A DNA stretch of 64,000 nt. Source: Diadophis punctatus similis (taxonomy: Eukaryota > Chordata > Lepidosauria > Squamata > Dipsadidae). The stretch spans positions 231,629,434 to 231,693,433 of the forward strand of contig JALIGW010000001.1 of the NCBI GenBank assembly GCA_023053685.1, given 5' to 3'. Under the pieces are notes generated by a model. That model saw only the letters and a program-made list of their open reading frames with translations, made no database searches and was not told where the DNA came from. Shown in pieces: positions 36,463 through 49,805 of the stretch. Made by a program: the position numbers and the translations under genes. Position 1 is the first letter of the stretch. Each line of letters begins with the position of its first letter.

Positions 36463-36690
36463 CTAGGATCGTTTTATTTATTTATTTGTTTATTTTGTCA
36501 AGTACATGTTGGTAATATACATAGATAAAACATTGTTTGTATACATAAGATGGGTACTGATAAGCGGGAACATTAGGACAGGGACGGTAGGCATGCTGGT
36601 GCACTTATGCACGCCCCTTCATAGTTTTTCATAGAAAAACTTCATAGTTTTTCATAGGTTTTCATAGGTTTTCATAGAAGCAGGGCACAT
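36463..36690 (-). mobile_element. 3' end of a second CR1-like LINE family
   Basis: The segment 'gacagggacggtaggcatgctggtgcacttatgcacg' matches 44485-44535, the 3' UTR of the LINE at 44426-45432. The tail is (TTTA)n-like at 36466-36500, so the element is on the minus strand. A short 'ttcatagtttttcatag' tandem follows at about 36627-36676. Confidence 0.8.
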
Positions 36691-39179
36691 ACAAAAGCTA
36701 CTCCGGTGTTTAATGTTCTTTGAGAAGGGACTATCTGTAGCAATGGTAGGAAAGAAGAAAAAAGAGTCGGAGGTTCAAATCCAAATTGTGCTTGTTTTGT
36801 TATGCTGGTTTATTTTTATTTGTATTTCTAACTTTCTAGTATGTTGTTTTAGTGAAGGAAAAAACCCAAACAAAACAACAACAAAAAACCCTGTATAAAT
36901 AAATAATTACATAATGAAACACAACATGCTGTTCTCTGAAACAAAACTGTTCAAAATGCATTTGATTTGTCTGGTTCAAGGATTTTTACTGTATTTCTCC
37001 TGGTAATATTGCCACGAGAGTTGAAATTCTTAACATACCTACCTTGCTGAAAGAAGATTAAGATGTAAAGATCTATTCAAACTCACTCTGAAAGTTTTTA
37101 AAAACTTGAAATTACCAGCTAGTGGCACGCTACTGATTTCTCTTTCTTATAGCCAATGTGATTGTTCCCTTTCCTGCTCTTTAAGTTTATTTAGGGGGAA
37201 ATGGATAATGATTTTATACATTTGCCACCTGCTTTCTCTAAACCGTGTTTAGGAAGTTGCAGCTCAATTGTTCATCAAAATGGTCCTAACTATCTGTCTG
37301 GTGTCTATTAATCCAAAATCTATCCATCTAAAATGGATAGAGACTAGTAACAAAACACTGAAAGTCCCTTTCAATCTGCTTTGATTAAGTCAACAAATGC
37401 TATGTGAGACATAATGATAGGTATCGTCCTAAAAGAGAAAGTTTGGAAAACTATCTTCTGAACTCTCCATTAATTCCAGTACAATCAGTTCACTGTTTTT
37501 CTCAACAGTTGACTGAAATAGTAAATCTGCTAATCAGAGGAATGAGTTTCATTTTCAGCAATCTGTAGACTGGGGCCCTTTTAAACCCATTTTATCATTT
37601 TATATTTTATGAGTAGCTCACACTATTTATGTTTTGCAACATAAATTCTGAGCCCCCTTTTTTTTTTGCAACAACCACCACAGAACAATTGTTGGGGAAA
37701 CAGAGCTTGCATTTAGCTGCAATTCTGTATGGTGGAAGCAATATATAAATAATTCCAGTATGTGAGTCTGCAAGAATCAATTTGCTTGAATAAGCAGTAT
37801 ATTGATCTGGTCAAGTGAATTAGCACTTCTTTACAAAAAGCAAATGGAAGGTTTGTTTTCCCGTACAGTTTTCAAATTAAGAATATTTCCTATATGGATT
37901 TCTTTTTCTATTCTGAAGGAATCTTAAATTTCCCTAATTTTAGTCATATTCACATGAGCACTGAGATGAAAAGTCCAGTTAATGAGCAGGCTGGCATCCT
38001 CCCCTTCACCACCACCCACAATTATGCTTTCTGGATCTCATATGGCAACTATACCAGAAATATACCAGAAGAGAGGATTTCTTATCTATAACAAATCCTG
38101 CATGAAATTTGTAAAGCTTTGTAATATAGTTCTAAGTTTGTTGATTGAGAAGTAAGCCTCACCGAGTTCAGCTAGCTGAATTTGCTACTTAGTGGTAAAA
38201 ATGGGGAATTTGTAAGTGTCCATATGTTACTAAACTAAAGTTCTCCCTATTCCATGTTCTGGAAGCTGCTCCTGATAGCTGTATTCAGGAACTTCAGGAG
38301 AGTTACAACTTTCTTACTTGCTGCTTAATGGTTAAGATTGTTGTAACCCTAAAGACAGAGTGTCATTTTAGCAGGTTAATAAGACATATGGGGATGATGA
38401 AATTAATTATAAGAAATGGCACATAATATTGTGTTGGATTGGGAAATTATTGCACACTGTTCACATCAGGAGGGTAAATCTAGCCTGCATTTCCTCTGGA
38501 CTGATCTTACCAGAAGCAGCTTGCAAAACCATTTTCCAGAATTCACTGGGTGGCAAAAGGCAGATGCTCTTTCCCATTGGAAAAGAAAGAGCAATAGCAA
38601 CATACACAGCCACAGTTCCATCTGCATGTGAGGGCATAGAGTTGGTTTTCTGGAAGGGATTAGGATGCAAGGTTTTTGAGAAGTTGTGAACTACCAGTAT
38701 TAGGGTCATAGCAGCCAAAGCCATGAAGGTACCTCCAAAACAAACAAGAGGCATGCCTCATTTGTGGTAGGACCCTCTGAAGCTTTGCATTATTAAAGGG
38801 TTTTTGGTTTACGAACAGTTGGGCAATTTTGTTGAAAAAGCAACTTGGAGGATTGTGTTTTAACTCCTAACTGTTCTAATGGAATGTTTGCTAGATGTGT
38901 TTCCTTGAGTGTCCTAATTATAATCCCTGTCTCTTCTAATTGGTTCCTGCATCATATTAACATGGGAAGTGCATGATAGAGCATCAGAGTAACCTAAAAA
39001 TGGATACAGTTTGGGTTCTAGCTGTACTAGAACTAATGATATAAATTTGTGTAATTTTGCATAAAGTGCACTGACTCAGATTTTCAGAGGTTTTCAACTG
39101 GGATTACCCAAATTCCATCTCAATCCAGCACTTTGTTTTCCACAGAAGCCTCTGAGGTGCTGCTATGCTTCCAATCTCC
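36691..39179. other. No confident gene; one open frame of note
   Basis: Long single-copy-looking stretch. A 97-codon minus-strand frame at 38461-38754 has a hydrophobic N-terminal segment (see findings), but no supporting exon structure. Otherwise nothing recognisable. Confidence 0.45.
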
Positions 39180-39420
39180 TTCACTGGATAGTCTTTGGTC
39201 CTAATGATATCCAAGAAGGGAAAAAAAACTTATTTCTGTGTACTTTCATCATACCATGTAGGATGTTATACTTCTCAATAATATCCTCCCTCAGTTGGCT
39301 GTTCTTTAACATGAATAATCCCAAATATTTTAGCTTTTTCTTGTAGGGAAGGCATTTGTTCATTCTGGTTGCCCTCTTCTGCTCTGTTCTCAGAGCAGGT
39401 TGGGATAGGGTTAGGATCCC
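39180..39420 (-). pseudogene. Old LINE ORF2 C-terminal relic
   Basis: The minus-strand frame 39181-39453 reads EQKRATRMNKC, LPYKKKLKYLGLFML and EDIIEKYNILHG. This follows the C-terminal pattern of CR1/L2-type ORF2 (ERVQRRATRM...LPYEERL...LGL..L..RR.RGD.I..YKI). The upstream part is unrecognisable. Confidence 0.6.
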
Positions 39421-41098
<1,678 letters not shown>

Positions 41099-42150
41099 AC
41101 CTCCTCAGGCAAAACCTCAGCGGTTTGCCTGACAGGAAAATAGTCAGCAGGAGGCTTTTGGGGGCGTGCAGGGAAAGGCCGAGGTGCTGATGGGACAGCG
41201 CTGACCCCCATCGAGCAGCAAACTTTGGCGAGGTGTCAGAACTTTCCGCAGCGGTGACAGGTGGCAGTGCGGAACTGGCAGAAACTGCGAGGGTGGGGAT
41301 CCCCACAGCTGGAACATAGGTTGAAGGTTGATTGTCGCTGCTGTTGTTGTTGCTGTTGTTGTTGTTGTTGTTGTTGAGGCCATCTTCGCTGGGGTGTTGC
41401 TCTGAGGCAGTGAATAGCGGCGGCCGCGGTGGCTGTTTCGAAGGGGTCTATGTCTTCATGGTGCACGGTGAGAGGCTGCTGGGTCTGGAGGGCAGGAGGC
41501 TGAAATCATTGGATTTCGGCAGCAGAATGGGTAGACATTTCTGCTGCCCGTGCCTCATCCAGAGCAATTGTCAATGTCAGTTCTGTGCGGGCAAGGAGGC
41601 GACGCTGCAGCTTGATGTCCCTCACCCCGCATACAAGTTGCTGCAGTAAGGCATCATCGAGATTTGAAAATTCGCAGTCTAAGGCAGTGTCTCGGAGGGA
41701 GGTCATGTAATGATTAATGGCCTCCCCTTCTCTTTGCACCCACTGCTGGAATGTGAACCTCTGAGCGATGCGAGACAGCGTGGGAGAGTAATGGTTTGTA
41801 CGTTTGCTCAAAAGATCCTCCCATGGCATGTTATATACGATCTGAGGAGCCACCAGAGCTCTGGCTGTAGCGAACATCTGGTGGCTGAGGGCATTTAAAA
41901 AATAGGCACGTTGTTGGGTGCTGGGGAGCTCTGTAAGATCATTTGCTTGCAGGAAACACTTGAATCGCTCCATAAAGGCGCCCCAGGTTTCAGACTCTGG
42001 GCAGAACACCTCAAAAGTGGTGGGGTCCTTGCTGTTTCGAGACATGGTTGATGGTGGTGCTGGTGGGCAGCCACGCGGTGATGCTTCGGCCAGGAGGAGG
42101 AGAAATGCTTATCTTTTCCTTAGTTGGGTCGGATGCGAGACCGACTGCAT

Positions 42151-42167
42151 CCCACCTTCGTCGCCAC
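42151..42167 (-). promoter_or_regulatory. Candidate tRNA primer binding site
   Basis: Two bases after the LTR's terminal CA, the minus strand reads TGGCGACGAAGGTGGG. The position and TGG start fit a primer binding site; I cannot name the tRNA with confidence. Confidence 0.6.
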
Positions 42168-42168
42168 T

Positions 42169-42431
42169 TGTTGAGTCCGTGGGTCGAAGTAATGACAAGA
42201 ATCACGGCTGCAAATACAACTAGCCTTTATTTAGGCAACACAAACAATACAGAAGAAACAGGAACTCGCTGAATGCAGGAGGTGCCGAATTGCCTCAGCC
42301 ACGTTTGACAGTGCTATTTAAGAGCGGCTGTCAAACGCGGCAGCCAATCAGAGGGCTGGACACTCCCGCTCGCAGCCCGATCCAATCAGCGGTGGCTTCT
42401 CCAGTTGCTAATGTTCGGGGTGGATGTAACA
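42169..42431 (-). repeat. Gypsy 5' LTR
   Basis: A 263-bp LTR on the minus strand starts TGTTACATCC and ends GGACTCAACA (TG...CA). Promoter signs: two CCAAT boxes (plus-strand CCAAT at 42344-42348 and 42382-42386, i.e. inverted relative to the element), a TTAAATAG TATA-like box (42314-42320), and AATAAA at 42226-42231. A perfect 10-bp inverted repeat flanks the TATA-like box. No second LTR in the window. Confidence 0.88.
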
Positions 42432-43429
42432 CTACCCGTCTTTTCTATATTCATTAACAGGTTTCACTGCTGAAGATAATAATAAATCAGTCATTTAGTA
42501 TGGTATTTATTACTGTTATTAATTATATTAAAATAGCATCTCTGGATAGGATGCAGAATTTTATTCTCCTGTCTTGAGCATCCCTGGATGGAATTCCACC
42601 CAAAATGGTTCAATTGGGACAGGTCTGGGAAGTAAGAGGAGACTTAGCCATTAGCCCCAGGGCTGCCTGTGTCACTATTTTAGCAGCTCCAACTCTTTGA
42701 AACATTTTTTTCACTTCCAGTGAAAAGATGGCCAACTGATCCCTGAAGGATTTTTCCCTGGGCTGTAGCTTGTCCAACTACCAACCGAAGAAACCAGCAT
42801 TCCTTTAATTTGTATGACTCTCCTGAGTTAGGGAAAGTCCTAGAATTATCCCTCAAGATCCTCCGATACAGCAAAGGTCTGCAAGTAGCTTCAGGAGCTG
42901 TGCTTCGAAGCAGCCTGTGTGTCAAAAGGTGGGGGGAGCTGCAATCAGTTCATTGTTGAAGAAGCAGCCATTTTGAAATTTATTTTTCAAATGGACAGTA
43001 AGTTGTGCTTTTCATTTGTTAATCATTTTTAAGGACTATCAATCTTTATTAAGCTAAAAGAGGGTCTCTTTAGCCACAGTCTGTTACTCCTTTTTGAAGA
43101 TCTGTGCCATTTTGGGGATTTCTTCAGTGTTAAACAGAAAGATGGCTGCTAAGGCAAGTCAAAATAAGGAAGTGTGGACTATCTTTTTTTTAAAGTTGTT
43201 TTTAGTGATTTGTAGCTTGGTCTGCTTTGCTGTGGGTGGCTAAAATGTGATTCCTGATTTGGCCAGCAATTCTTAAGTGATTTACAAAAAAAGCTACTCT
43301 TTGACTAAAGAAAGAGTTAAGATGGAAGAGCAAATTATCAGAGATGTATTTGAAAAATCTTTAAATAAAATCCATCAGTTCATAGATCATCTACTAATAG
43401 ATATTAATAGATATCTATTAAGAGCGAGC
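42432..43429. other. No gene; possible L1 5' region
   Basis: A stretch with AAGATGGCTGCTAAGG near 43139 and a later MEEQIIRDVFEKSLNKIHQF frame near 43322 could be L1 5' UTR/ORF1 sequence, but neither is diagnostic. Confidence 0.3.
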
Positions 43430-43933
43430 AGCTATGGATGCGGCGAGAGCAGCCGGTGTCTCGGGACAGAGAAAGTCACACGTCTCCCCATATTCCTCTC
43501 ACCGCCTCCATGGCTGTTCGCTGCTCTTGCAGTGCCTCGCACAGCACACTTAAACTTAGCGCACTTCACAATGGGGGAGATGGCATCGTCTCCTCCTCCT
43601 CCTTGAGCCCATTATGATGCGGAGCCGGGTGGCCCAGCCAGTGTCTTGGAGCAGAGAAAAGTCGTGAATCTCCCCCAGCAGCCGAGGTGTTCAGGGCACC
43701 AACAAGGGCTGGAAAAAGAGGCAAGTGGAGGGGTGCTTCGCTCCTGCTCTGGAATACAAAATGAGATCTCCATCCACCGCAGTTGCCCTTCTCTTCTCAG
43801 GGGAGCCGAGGAGTGAGTGGGAGGGGAGGACGACGGGCATGACCACCCAGTGGTGGGATCATCTGACAGGGAGCCACAGGAGAGGGCCCAAAGAGCCACA
43901 TATGGCTCTAGAGCTGCACATTGCCGACCCCTG
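43430..43933. mobile_element. GC-rich hAT-like element, only right end recognised
   Basis: The right end, 'gagccacatatggctctagagctgcac' plus ATTGCCGACCCCTG, is a known hAT-type terminus (inverted: CAGGGGTCGGCAAT). The preceding 500 bp is GC- and CpG-rich against AT-rich flanks. I could not find the left inverted repeat, so either the left end is lost or my left border is wrong. Confidence 0.55.
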
Positions 43934-44286
43934 CTTTAAGGTTAAAGAATCTAAAAGAATACAGTGAATTTTGTTAATATAAATTGTGATAGTTTATAAA
44001 GATTATTGAGTGGAAATAGAAATACATATTATTTCCATAGCAAGGAAGATAAAGCAGAAATGGTGAAATTGATTCAAAGAGGATAATATATTATGTTTTT
44101 TATTTGGATATCACTTCTGGCTTTTGTGCTTGTGATGAAAAAAAATGAGACTTCGACTTTGGTTTTGCTAATTATATAGATTTGTTGTTATAGAAATGGC
44201 TGGTTATATACTAATATGTAAAAGTAAAAAGTTGAGGCTGGAATGTATATCTTGTACTATGCTAAAAAGAGTCAGAAGTCAACAAT

Positions 44287-44425
<139 letters not shown>

Positions 44426-46240
44426 GTCAAACATGTACAAGATAGGTATAAACATAAACAAAGGAAGTAAATACAGATAAATGGGGACAGTAAGATAGGG
44501 ATGGTAGGCACGCTGGTGCGCTTATGTACGTCCCCTTTACGGACCTCTTAGGAATGGAGTGAGGTCCACAGTAGACAGTTTGAGGTTGAAGCTGTGAGGG
44601 TTTGAGGATGTAACAATGGAGTCAGGTAGAGCATTCCAGGCATTGACCACTCTGTTGCTGAAGTCGTATTTTCTGCAATCGAGTTTAGAACGGTTTACCT
44701 TGAGTTTGTATCAATTGTTTGCCCGTGTATTATTGTGGTTCAAGCTGAAGAAGTCGTTGACAGGTAAGACATTGTAGCAGACAATTTTGTGTACTATGCT
44801 TAGATCGGACCGCAGGCGGCGCAGTTCCAGATTGTCCAAGCCCAGAATTTCAAAACTGGTGGCATAAGGGATTCTATTGTGAGTAGAGGAGTGGAGTACT
44901 TTTCTCGTGAAATACCTCTGGACCCGCTCAATAGTGTTAATGTCTGATATACAGTGTGGATTCCAGGTGGATGAGCTGTATTCAAGAATTTCTGGCAAAG
45001 GTTTTGTATACCTTAGTTAGCAATACAATGCAAGATTAGTTTAACAATTCTTAATGCCTTTTTGGCAATGCTGTTACAGTGAGCTCTGGGGCTTAGATCA
45101 TTTGAGATGAGTACTCCTAGGTCCTTAACATAGTGAGGGTTGTCTACGAGATCGTTTTCACCCAGCTTGTATTTGGTGTTCTGATTTTTTTTGCCACTGT
45201 GTAGCACAGAGCATTTATTTGTTGAGATTTGGAGTTGCCAATTATGCGACCATTCAGACACACATAGTCAAGGTCGCTTTGTAGGGCAGCAGCATTGTCA
45301 GTGGTGTTAAATAATGTAATGTCATCAGCGAAGATGACACAGCTGCTTTTAATATGATCACATAGGAAGAGTGTGGGTCCTAAAACGCTGCCTTGGGGAA
45401 CACCTTTCTTCCCTTGTACCTCATATTTTCTTTTTTTTTTAAATAGTCTTTATTAAATTTTTACAATAAGAAAAAAGACACAAACAAAACACACAAACAC
45501 ACAAACAAAACACACAAAACACAAACAAGTACACATATTTACAAACAACAACACGAAATAGTCCAATGCTTTAACAGCGTTATTAAGGTGTTTGTTTCAT
45601 ATCAAAATCTATATATACATTTTAAGTACATTCCATGTCGTGAGTATCGGTGATTATCATCCGTAAATTGGTTTATTTAATTACAGCTTGTAAAGAAAGC
45701 ATTTATAAATATATCTCAATTCATCTGCCAAATTTTTAATTTTGGGTTTTGTTTAATCCAATTATATACCTTATTCCATATTTCGTAGAAATCCGTGTCG
45801 TCTTTTCCGTGAATCTGCATTGTTAGTTTGCACATTTCTGCGCAATCGAGTATTTTTCTGATGACCATCGAAGCAGTGGGCACGTGTTCTAATTTCCAAT
45901 TCTGGGCGTATGATAATCTAGCTGCTGTGGCTATGTGTAAAATTAGGTATCTTTCTTCTTTTGAGTATCTCGTGCGCAGTATCTCCAATAAAAACAATTC
46001 AGGCTTTAATGCAATTTCTCTCTGTAATATTTCTCCCAACCAGGCTCTAATTTTGTTCCAGAAATTTCTAGCTTTAGGGCAAGTCCACCATTGGTGGTAG
46101 TATGTTCCTCTCTCCTTTTTGCATTTCCAACATTTTGGAGAGGTTGTTGGGAACATTTTTGCCAAGCGGGCAGGGGGGGAGGTGCCAGCGGTAGAACATT
46201 TTATATAAATTTTCTTTGTATGAGTACCTCATATTTTCTT
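44426..46240 (-). pseudogene. CR1-like LINE ORF2 relic (second family), split by L1
   Basis: Minus-strand pieces, 5' to 3': VQGKKGVPQGSVLGPTLF (about 45420-45367) and IFADDITLF (about 45330-45304), the GVPQGSVLGP and FADD reverse transcriptase motifs; then SEWSHNWQLQISTNKCSVL and VKDLGVLIS (45261-45013); then LEYSSSTWNPHCISDINTIE (44998-44711). The 3' UTR runs to 44426. An L1 copy (45433-46223) interrupts it; the remnant beyond is short. Stops separate the pieces. Confidence 0.82.
45433..46223 (-). mobile_element. 5'-truncated L1 insertion with ORF2 C-terminus
   Basis: The minus-strand frame 45716-46165 has CWKCKKERGTYYHQWWTC, the C-terminal cysteine-rich motif of L1 ORF2 (C-x2-C...H...C), and ends at IWQMN. 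The 3' UTR ends in poly-A (poly-T at 45431-45440). A 17-bp duplication, GTACCTCATATTTTCTT, lies at 45416-45432 and 46224-46240. This is a clean target-primed insertion inside another LINE. Confidence 0.93.
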
Positions 46241-46589
46241 TCCCCCTATCTTTTTCCTTCCCTTCCTTTCCTATTATTTTTCTTTGTATTTTATATATTA
46301 ATAAAACAAAAGTCATTAAATGTGAAGAACAATTTGGGGGCACAGCCAGCCATTCTTGGGGAACAGGCCAGAAATTGGCAAAGATCACTTTCCTCTTTGT
46401 TCATCAGGCAGAAAGCAGAATGGAAAAAAAAAGCTGGATAGACAGCCTATTGGTTCATTTTGTAACATACTAAAACCATTAATGTACAGTCCACTTGTGA
46501 ATCACATGGATCAAGAGGTTTGCTTTTATCTTCCATATAGTGAAGTTCTCCATGTCTCTACTAAATTCTTTTTCCTTATTATTTTCATA

Positions 46590-46700
46590 TTAAGCCAGTG
46601 TGGTGTAAGAGGTGAAGTGCTCAGTGAGATGAAGCAAAAAGAAAATGACTTACAAATCTTATTCAGCCATGAAATTCTTTGAGTAACATTGGGCTAGACA
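46590..46700 (+). mobile_element. Possible degraded tRNA-type SINE
   Basis: AGCCAGTGTGGTGTAAGAGG followed by 'gagtaacattgggctagacaca' resembles a tRNA-head SINE with a MIR-like core. Weak match. Confidence 0.35.
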
Positions 46701-46850
46701 CACTGCCTAACAATAACATTACTTAGCCACATTTATGTATTTTTTGAAATACTGAAGCCCCACCATGGCTGAAAGCCAGAAGCTGTGTCTGTGTGGAATT
46801 GAGTTCAGTAAATTAAAATTATGCCAGTAATTCATTTCATCACCTTAAAT

Positions 46851-47232
46851 CTGTGATGGCGAACCTATGGCACGGGTGCTACAAGTGGCACGCGGAGCCA
46901 TATCGGTGGGCACGCGAGCTCAGGTTCGGTGTGCATGTGTGCACCAGCCGGCTGATTTTCGGGCCTTCTGGGCCCACTGGGAGTCGGGAAACAGGTTGTT
47001 TCCAGCCTCCAGAGGGGGTGGGGAAGGCCGTTTTCGCCCTCCCCAGGCTCCTAAAAAGGCTCTGGAGCCTGGGGAGAGCGAAAAATGGGCGTACCATTGC
47101 ATGCTGGGAGCAGGGGGGTCATGCGTGCATGTGTGGGGGTGCATGGAATTATGAGTGTGGGCACGCACACATGTGATCCCCCACATTCCCCCCCCTTTTG
47201 GCACGCGAACCAAAAAAGGTTCACCATCACTG
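46851..47232. mobile_element. hAT MITE, family A, second copy
   Basis: CTGTGATGGCGAACCT at the left and AGGTTCACCATCACTG at the right, with a perfect 8-bp duplication CCTTAAAT at 46843-46850 and 47233-47240. It matches 1581-2006 at both ends ('atggcacgggtgc.acaagtggcacgcggagccat') with a shorter interior. Open frames inside are not conserved between copies. Confidence 0.95.
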
Positions 47233-47240
47233 CCTTAAAT

Positions 47241-47485
47241 CAACTATAGTTGCATTGAATTGATCTATCAATTTATTTATTTTTTAAAAATATTTCTTTT
47301 AGATCACCATACATCTATCTCTGTATCTTTTCAATCTTTCTCCTCAATCCACCCACACCAACATTAGGGTTCTAATTTTAGTTTCGCTGCTCCCTTCCTT
47401 TCTTCCTAACAAGATAAATGCATGCCAGGTTATCCCTCTCTTATCTGGTCACAGCGTGTTCTCTGAGTGAATCTTTGGCCTGGAG

Positions 47486-47524
<39 letters not shown>

Positions 47525-47834
47525 TGTGTGTCTGTGTCTGTGTATATGTTTACATTTCATTTAATTTTTTTAAATCGAACCAGAGATACAGTACATAATG
47601 TCTTCAGGCCAGGAGGGTTACAGAAAAGATAAGGCACGCGTGGCTGCTTGGTAAACAAATGTACGTGGCTTGTATAGAATTGGTTGTGAGCAAAACGCAT
47701 ACAGCTTTCCATGCAAACACCTGACTTGTAGTCAACAAACTGAAACTCAAGATGAAACTGTGCCGTTTGTCTGGTGACTGTAATGAAGAAAATCCATTAC
47801 CCTTTCTCTTGGTCTCTGATCCTTTGTTTCCTTT
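47241..47834. other. Unassigned, with (TG)n at 47487-47544
   Basis: A TG run with TCTG interruptions is the only recognisable structure. Confidence 0.6.
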
Positions 47835-48985
47835 TTTTAGATTTATTATTAGAGTTGGAAGGGACCTTGTAGGTCATCTAGTCCAACCCCCTGCTCAAGC
47901 AGGAGTTCCTACACCATTTGAGACAGATGGCAGTCCAGTCTCCCCTTGAAGGTCGCAAGTGTTGGGGCTCTCACAACCTCCACTGGCAAGCTGTTCCACT
48001 GGTTGATCGCTCTCACCGTCAGAAAGTTTCTCCTCACTTCCAGGTTGAATCTCTCCTTGGTCAGCTTCCATCCATTATTCCTTGTTTGGCTTTCTGGTGC
48101 CATAGAGAACAGCCTGACCCCCCTCCTCTCTGTGGCATCCCCTCAAGTATTGGAACACTACTATCATGTCACCCCTGGTCCTTCTCTTCGCCAGACTGTC
48201 CAAGCTCAGTTCCTGCAACCGCTCTTTGTATGTTTTATTTTCCAGACCCTTTATCATCCTGGTTGCTCTCTTCTGCACTTTCTCTAGGGTTTCAATGTCT
48301 TTTTTGTAGTGTGGTGACCAAAACTGGATGCAGTACTCTAGGTGTGGTCTGACCAAGGCTTTATAGAGTGGTACTAGTACCTCTCTGGTCCTTGATTGTA
48401 TCCCTCTATTTATGCAGCTCAGGACTGCATTGGCCTTTTTGGCTGCTGCTGCACACTGCTGGCTCATATTTAGTTGGCTGTCTACCAAGACTCCAAGATC
48501 CCTCTCGCAATCGCTGCTATTGAGTGTGGTTTCACCCAGTTTATATGTGTATTTTTGATTCTTCTTACCTAGGTGTAGAATTTTACTTTTCTCCATGTTA
48601 AATTTCATTTTATTGGTTTTGGCCCAGTGTTCGAGTCTGTCAAGGTCCCTCTGGATTTTGAGTCTGTCCTCTGAGGTGTTTGCTACTCCTGCCAGCTTGG
48701 TATCATCTGCAAATTTGGTTAGTTCTCCTGCTATTCCCTCATCTAGGTCATTTATTAAGATATTAAAGAGTACTGGGCCTAGGACAGAACCTTGTGGTAC
48801 GCCACTGCTTACTTCTGTCCATGTGGACCTAGAGCCATTGAGGACTACTCGCTGGGTACGGTTGGTCAGCCAGTTGTTAATCCATCTGGTTGTGTAGCTG
48901 TCTATCCCGCTTTTTTCTAGCTTATGAAGAAGTAGGTTGTGGTCTACTTTGTCAAATGCTTTGCTGAAGTCCACGTATATTATGT
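47835..48985 (-). pseudogene. CR1 LINE, near-intact ORF2 3' half
   Basis: The minus-strand frame 48974-48075 codes for [44 protein letters not shown] (catalytic FADD) and RPHLEYCIQFWSPHYKKDIE. The frame is lost at a C6 run (48118-48123), and the correct C-terminus (FNLEVRRNFLTVRAINQWNS to the natural stop) continues in the +1 frame to 47909. So one inserted base is the only break seen in about 1.1 kb. The element lacks the 5' endonuclease half, as usual. The 3' UTR ends near 47835. Confidence 0.95.
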
Positions 48986-49631
48986 GATACCTTCATTGTG
49001 ATACTTTTCTTCTCCTCCCCGTTTCCCACCTTTCCATTTTCATATCCCTGGTTTTTCTGAAAGGAAGCAGATTGAATAAAGTGTTTCTATGAAAGAAATG
49101 GATTCTCATTGCTAGTAGAGAGTTGAGAAATGTTACTCCAAGTAAAGGCATGCCTCCCCCATACATCCCTTAAAATACACCACCTAAATCATTCCTTAAA
49201 TACTCCAAATCCAATCCTTTGAGCTTAAAATGTGACTGTACCAATAAAGGACCATGTTTAAATTGTCCATTATCTTAGTAAGGGAGGAACATGACAAAGT
49301 ATCACTTGATAAAGGAACACTTTCCGTTTCTTCATGTAGAATTCTGATAGCAAAGCCAGTCAGCACTTGGTGAATATTACTGACTTTATATGTGCAAAAA
49401 GAATTTGCAAATGCCATTTAGTACATCAGCCTACCTTTACCTGTTAGTTTGGTACCAGCACAGCTATTTTTCTGTCACCCCATCATCTTCTATTGGCACC
49501 CTTTTGTACTGTCCATGTCCAGTTGCCACATACTTATATTTCTTGTCAGGAATCTTGACCTAAAAATGAGGATGAAAAATTGCAATTTCAGTGGTTAAAA
49601 CCCAAATCTTTACTATTCTTCCACCCATTAG
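48986..49631. other. No gene recognised
   Basis: Unassigned DNA between two CR1 pieces. Confidence 0.5.
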
Positions 49632-49804
49632 GCCCAGTACTCTTCAACATCTTCATCAATGACTTGGACGAGGGGATAGATGGGGAACTCATCAAATTTG
49701 CAGATGACACCAAACTGGCAGGAATAGCCAACACTCCAGAAGATAGGCTCAAGATACAGAAGGATCTTGACAGACTTGAACATTGGGCGCTATCAAACAA
49801 AATG
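49632..49804 (+). pseudogene. Internal CR1 ORF2 fragment
   Basis: The plus strand reads [20 protein letters not shown], then [20 protein letters not shown] and LDRLEHWA: the reverse transcriptase core including FADD, truncated on both sides. It lacks the 3' end, so it is a broken-off internal piece rather than a normal 5'-truncated insertion. Confidence 0.9.
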
Positions 49805-49805
49805 A

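Noticed and set aside
41332..41649. Plus-strand poly-leucine frame
   Set aside because: Antisense of the poly-glutamine tract in the Gypsy gag.
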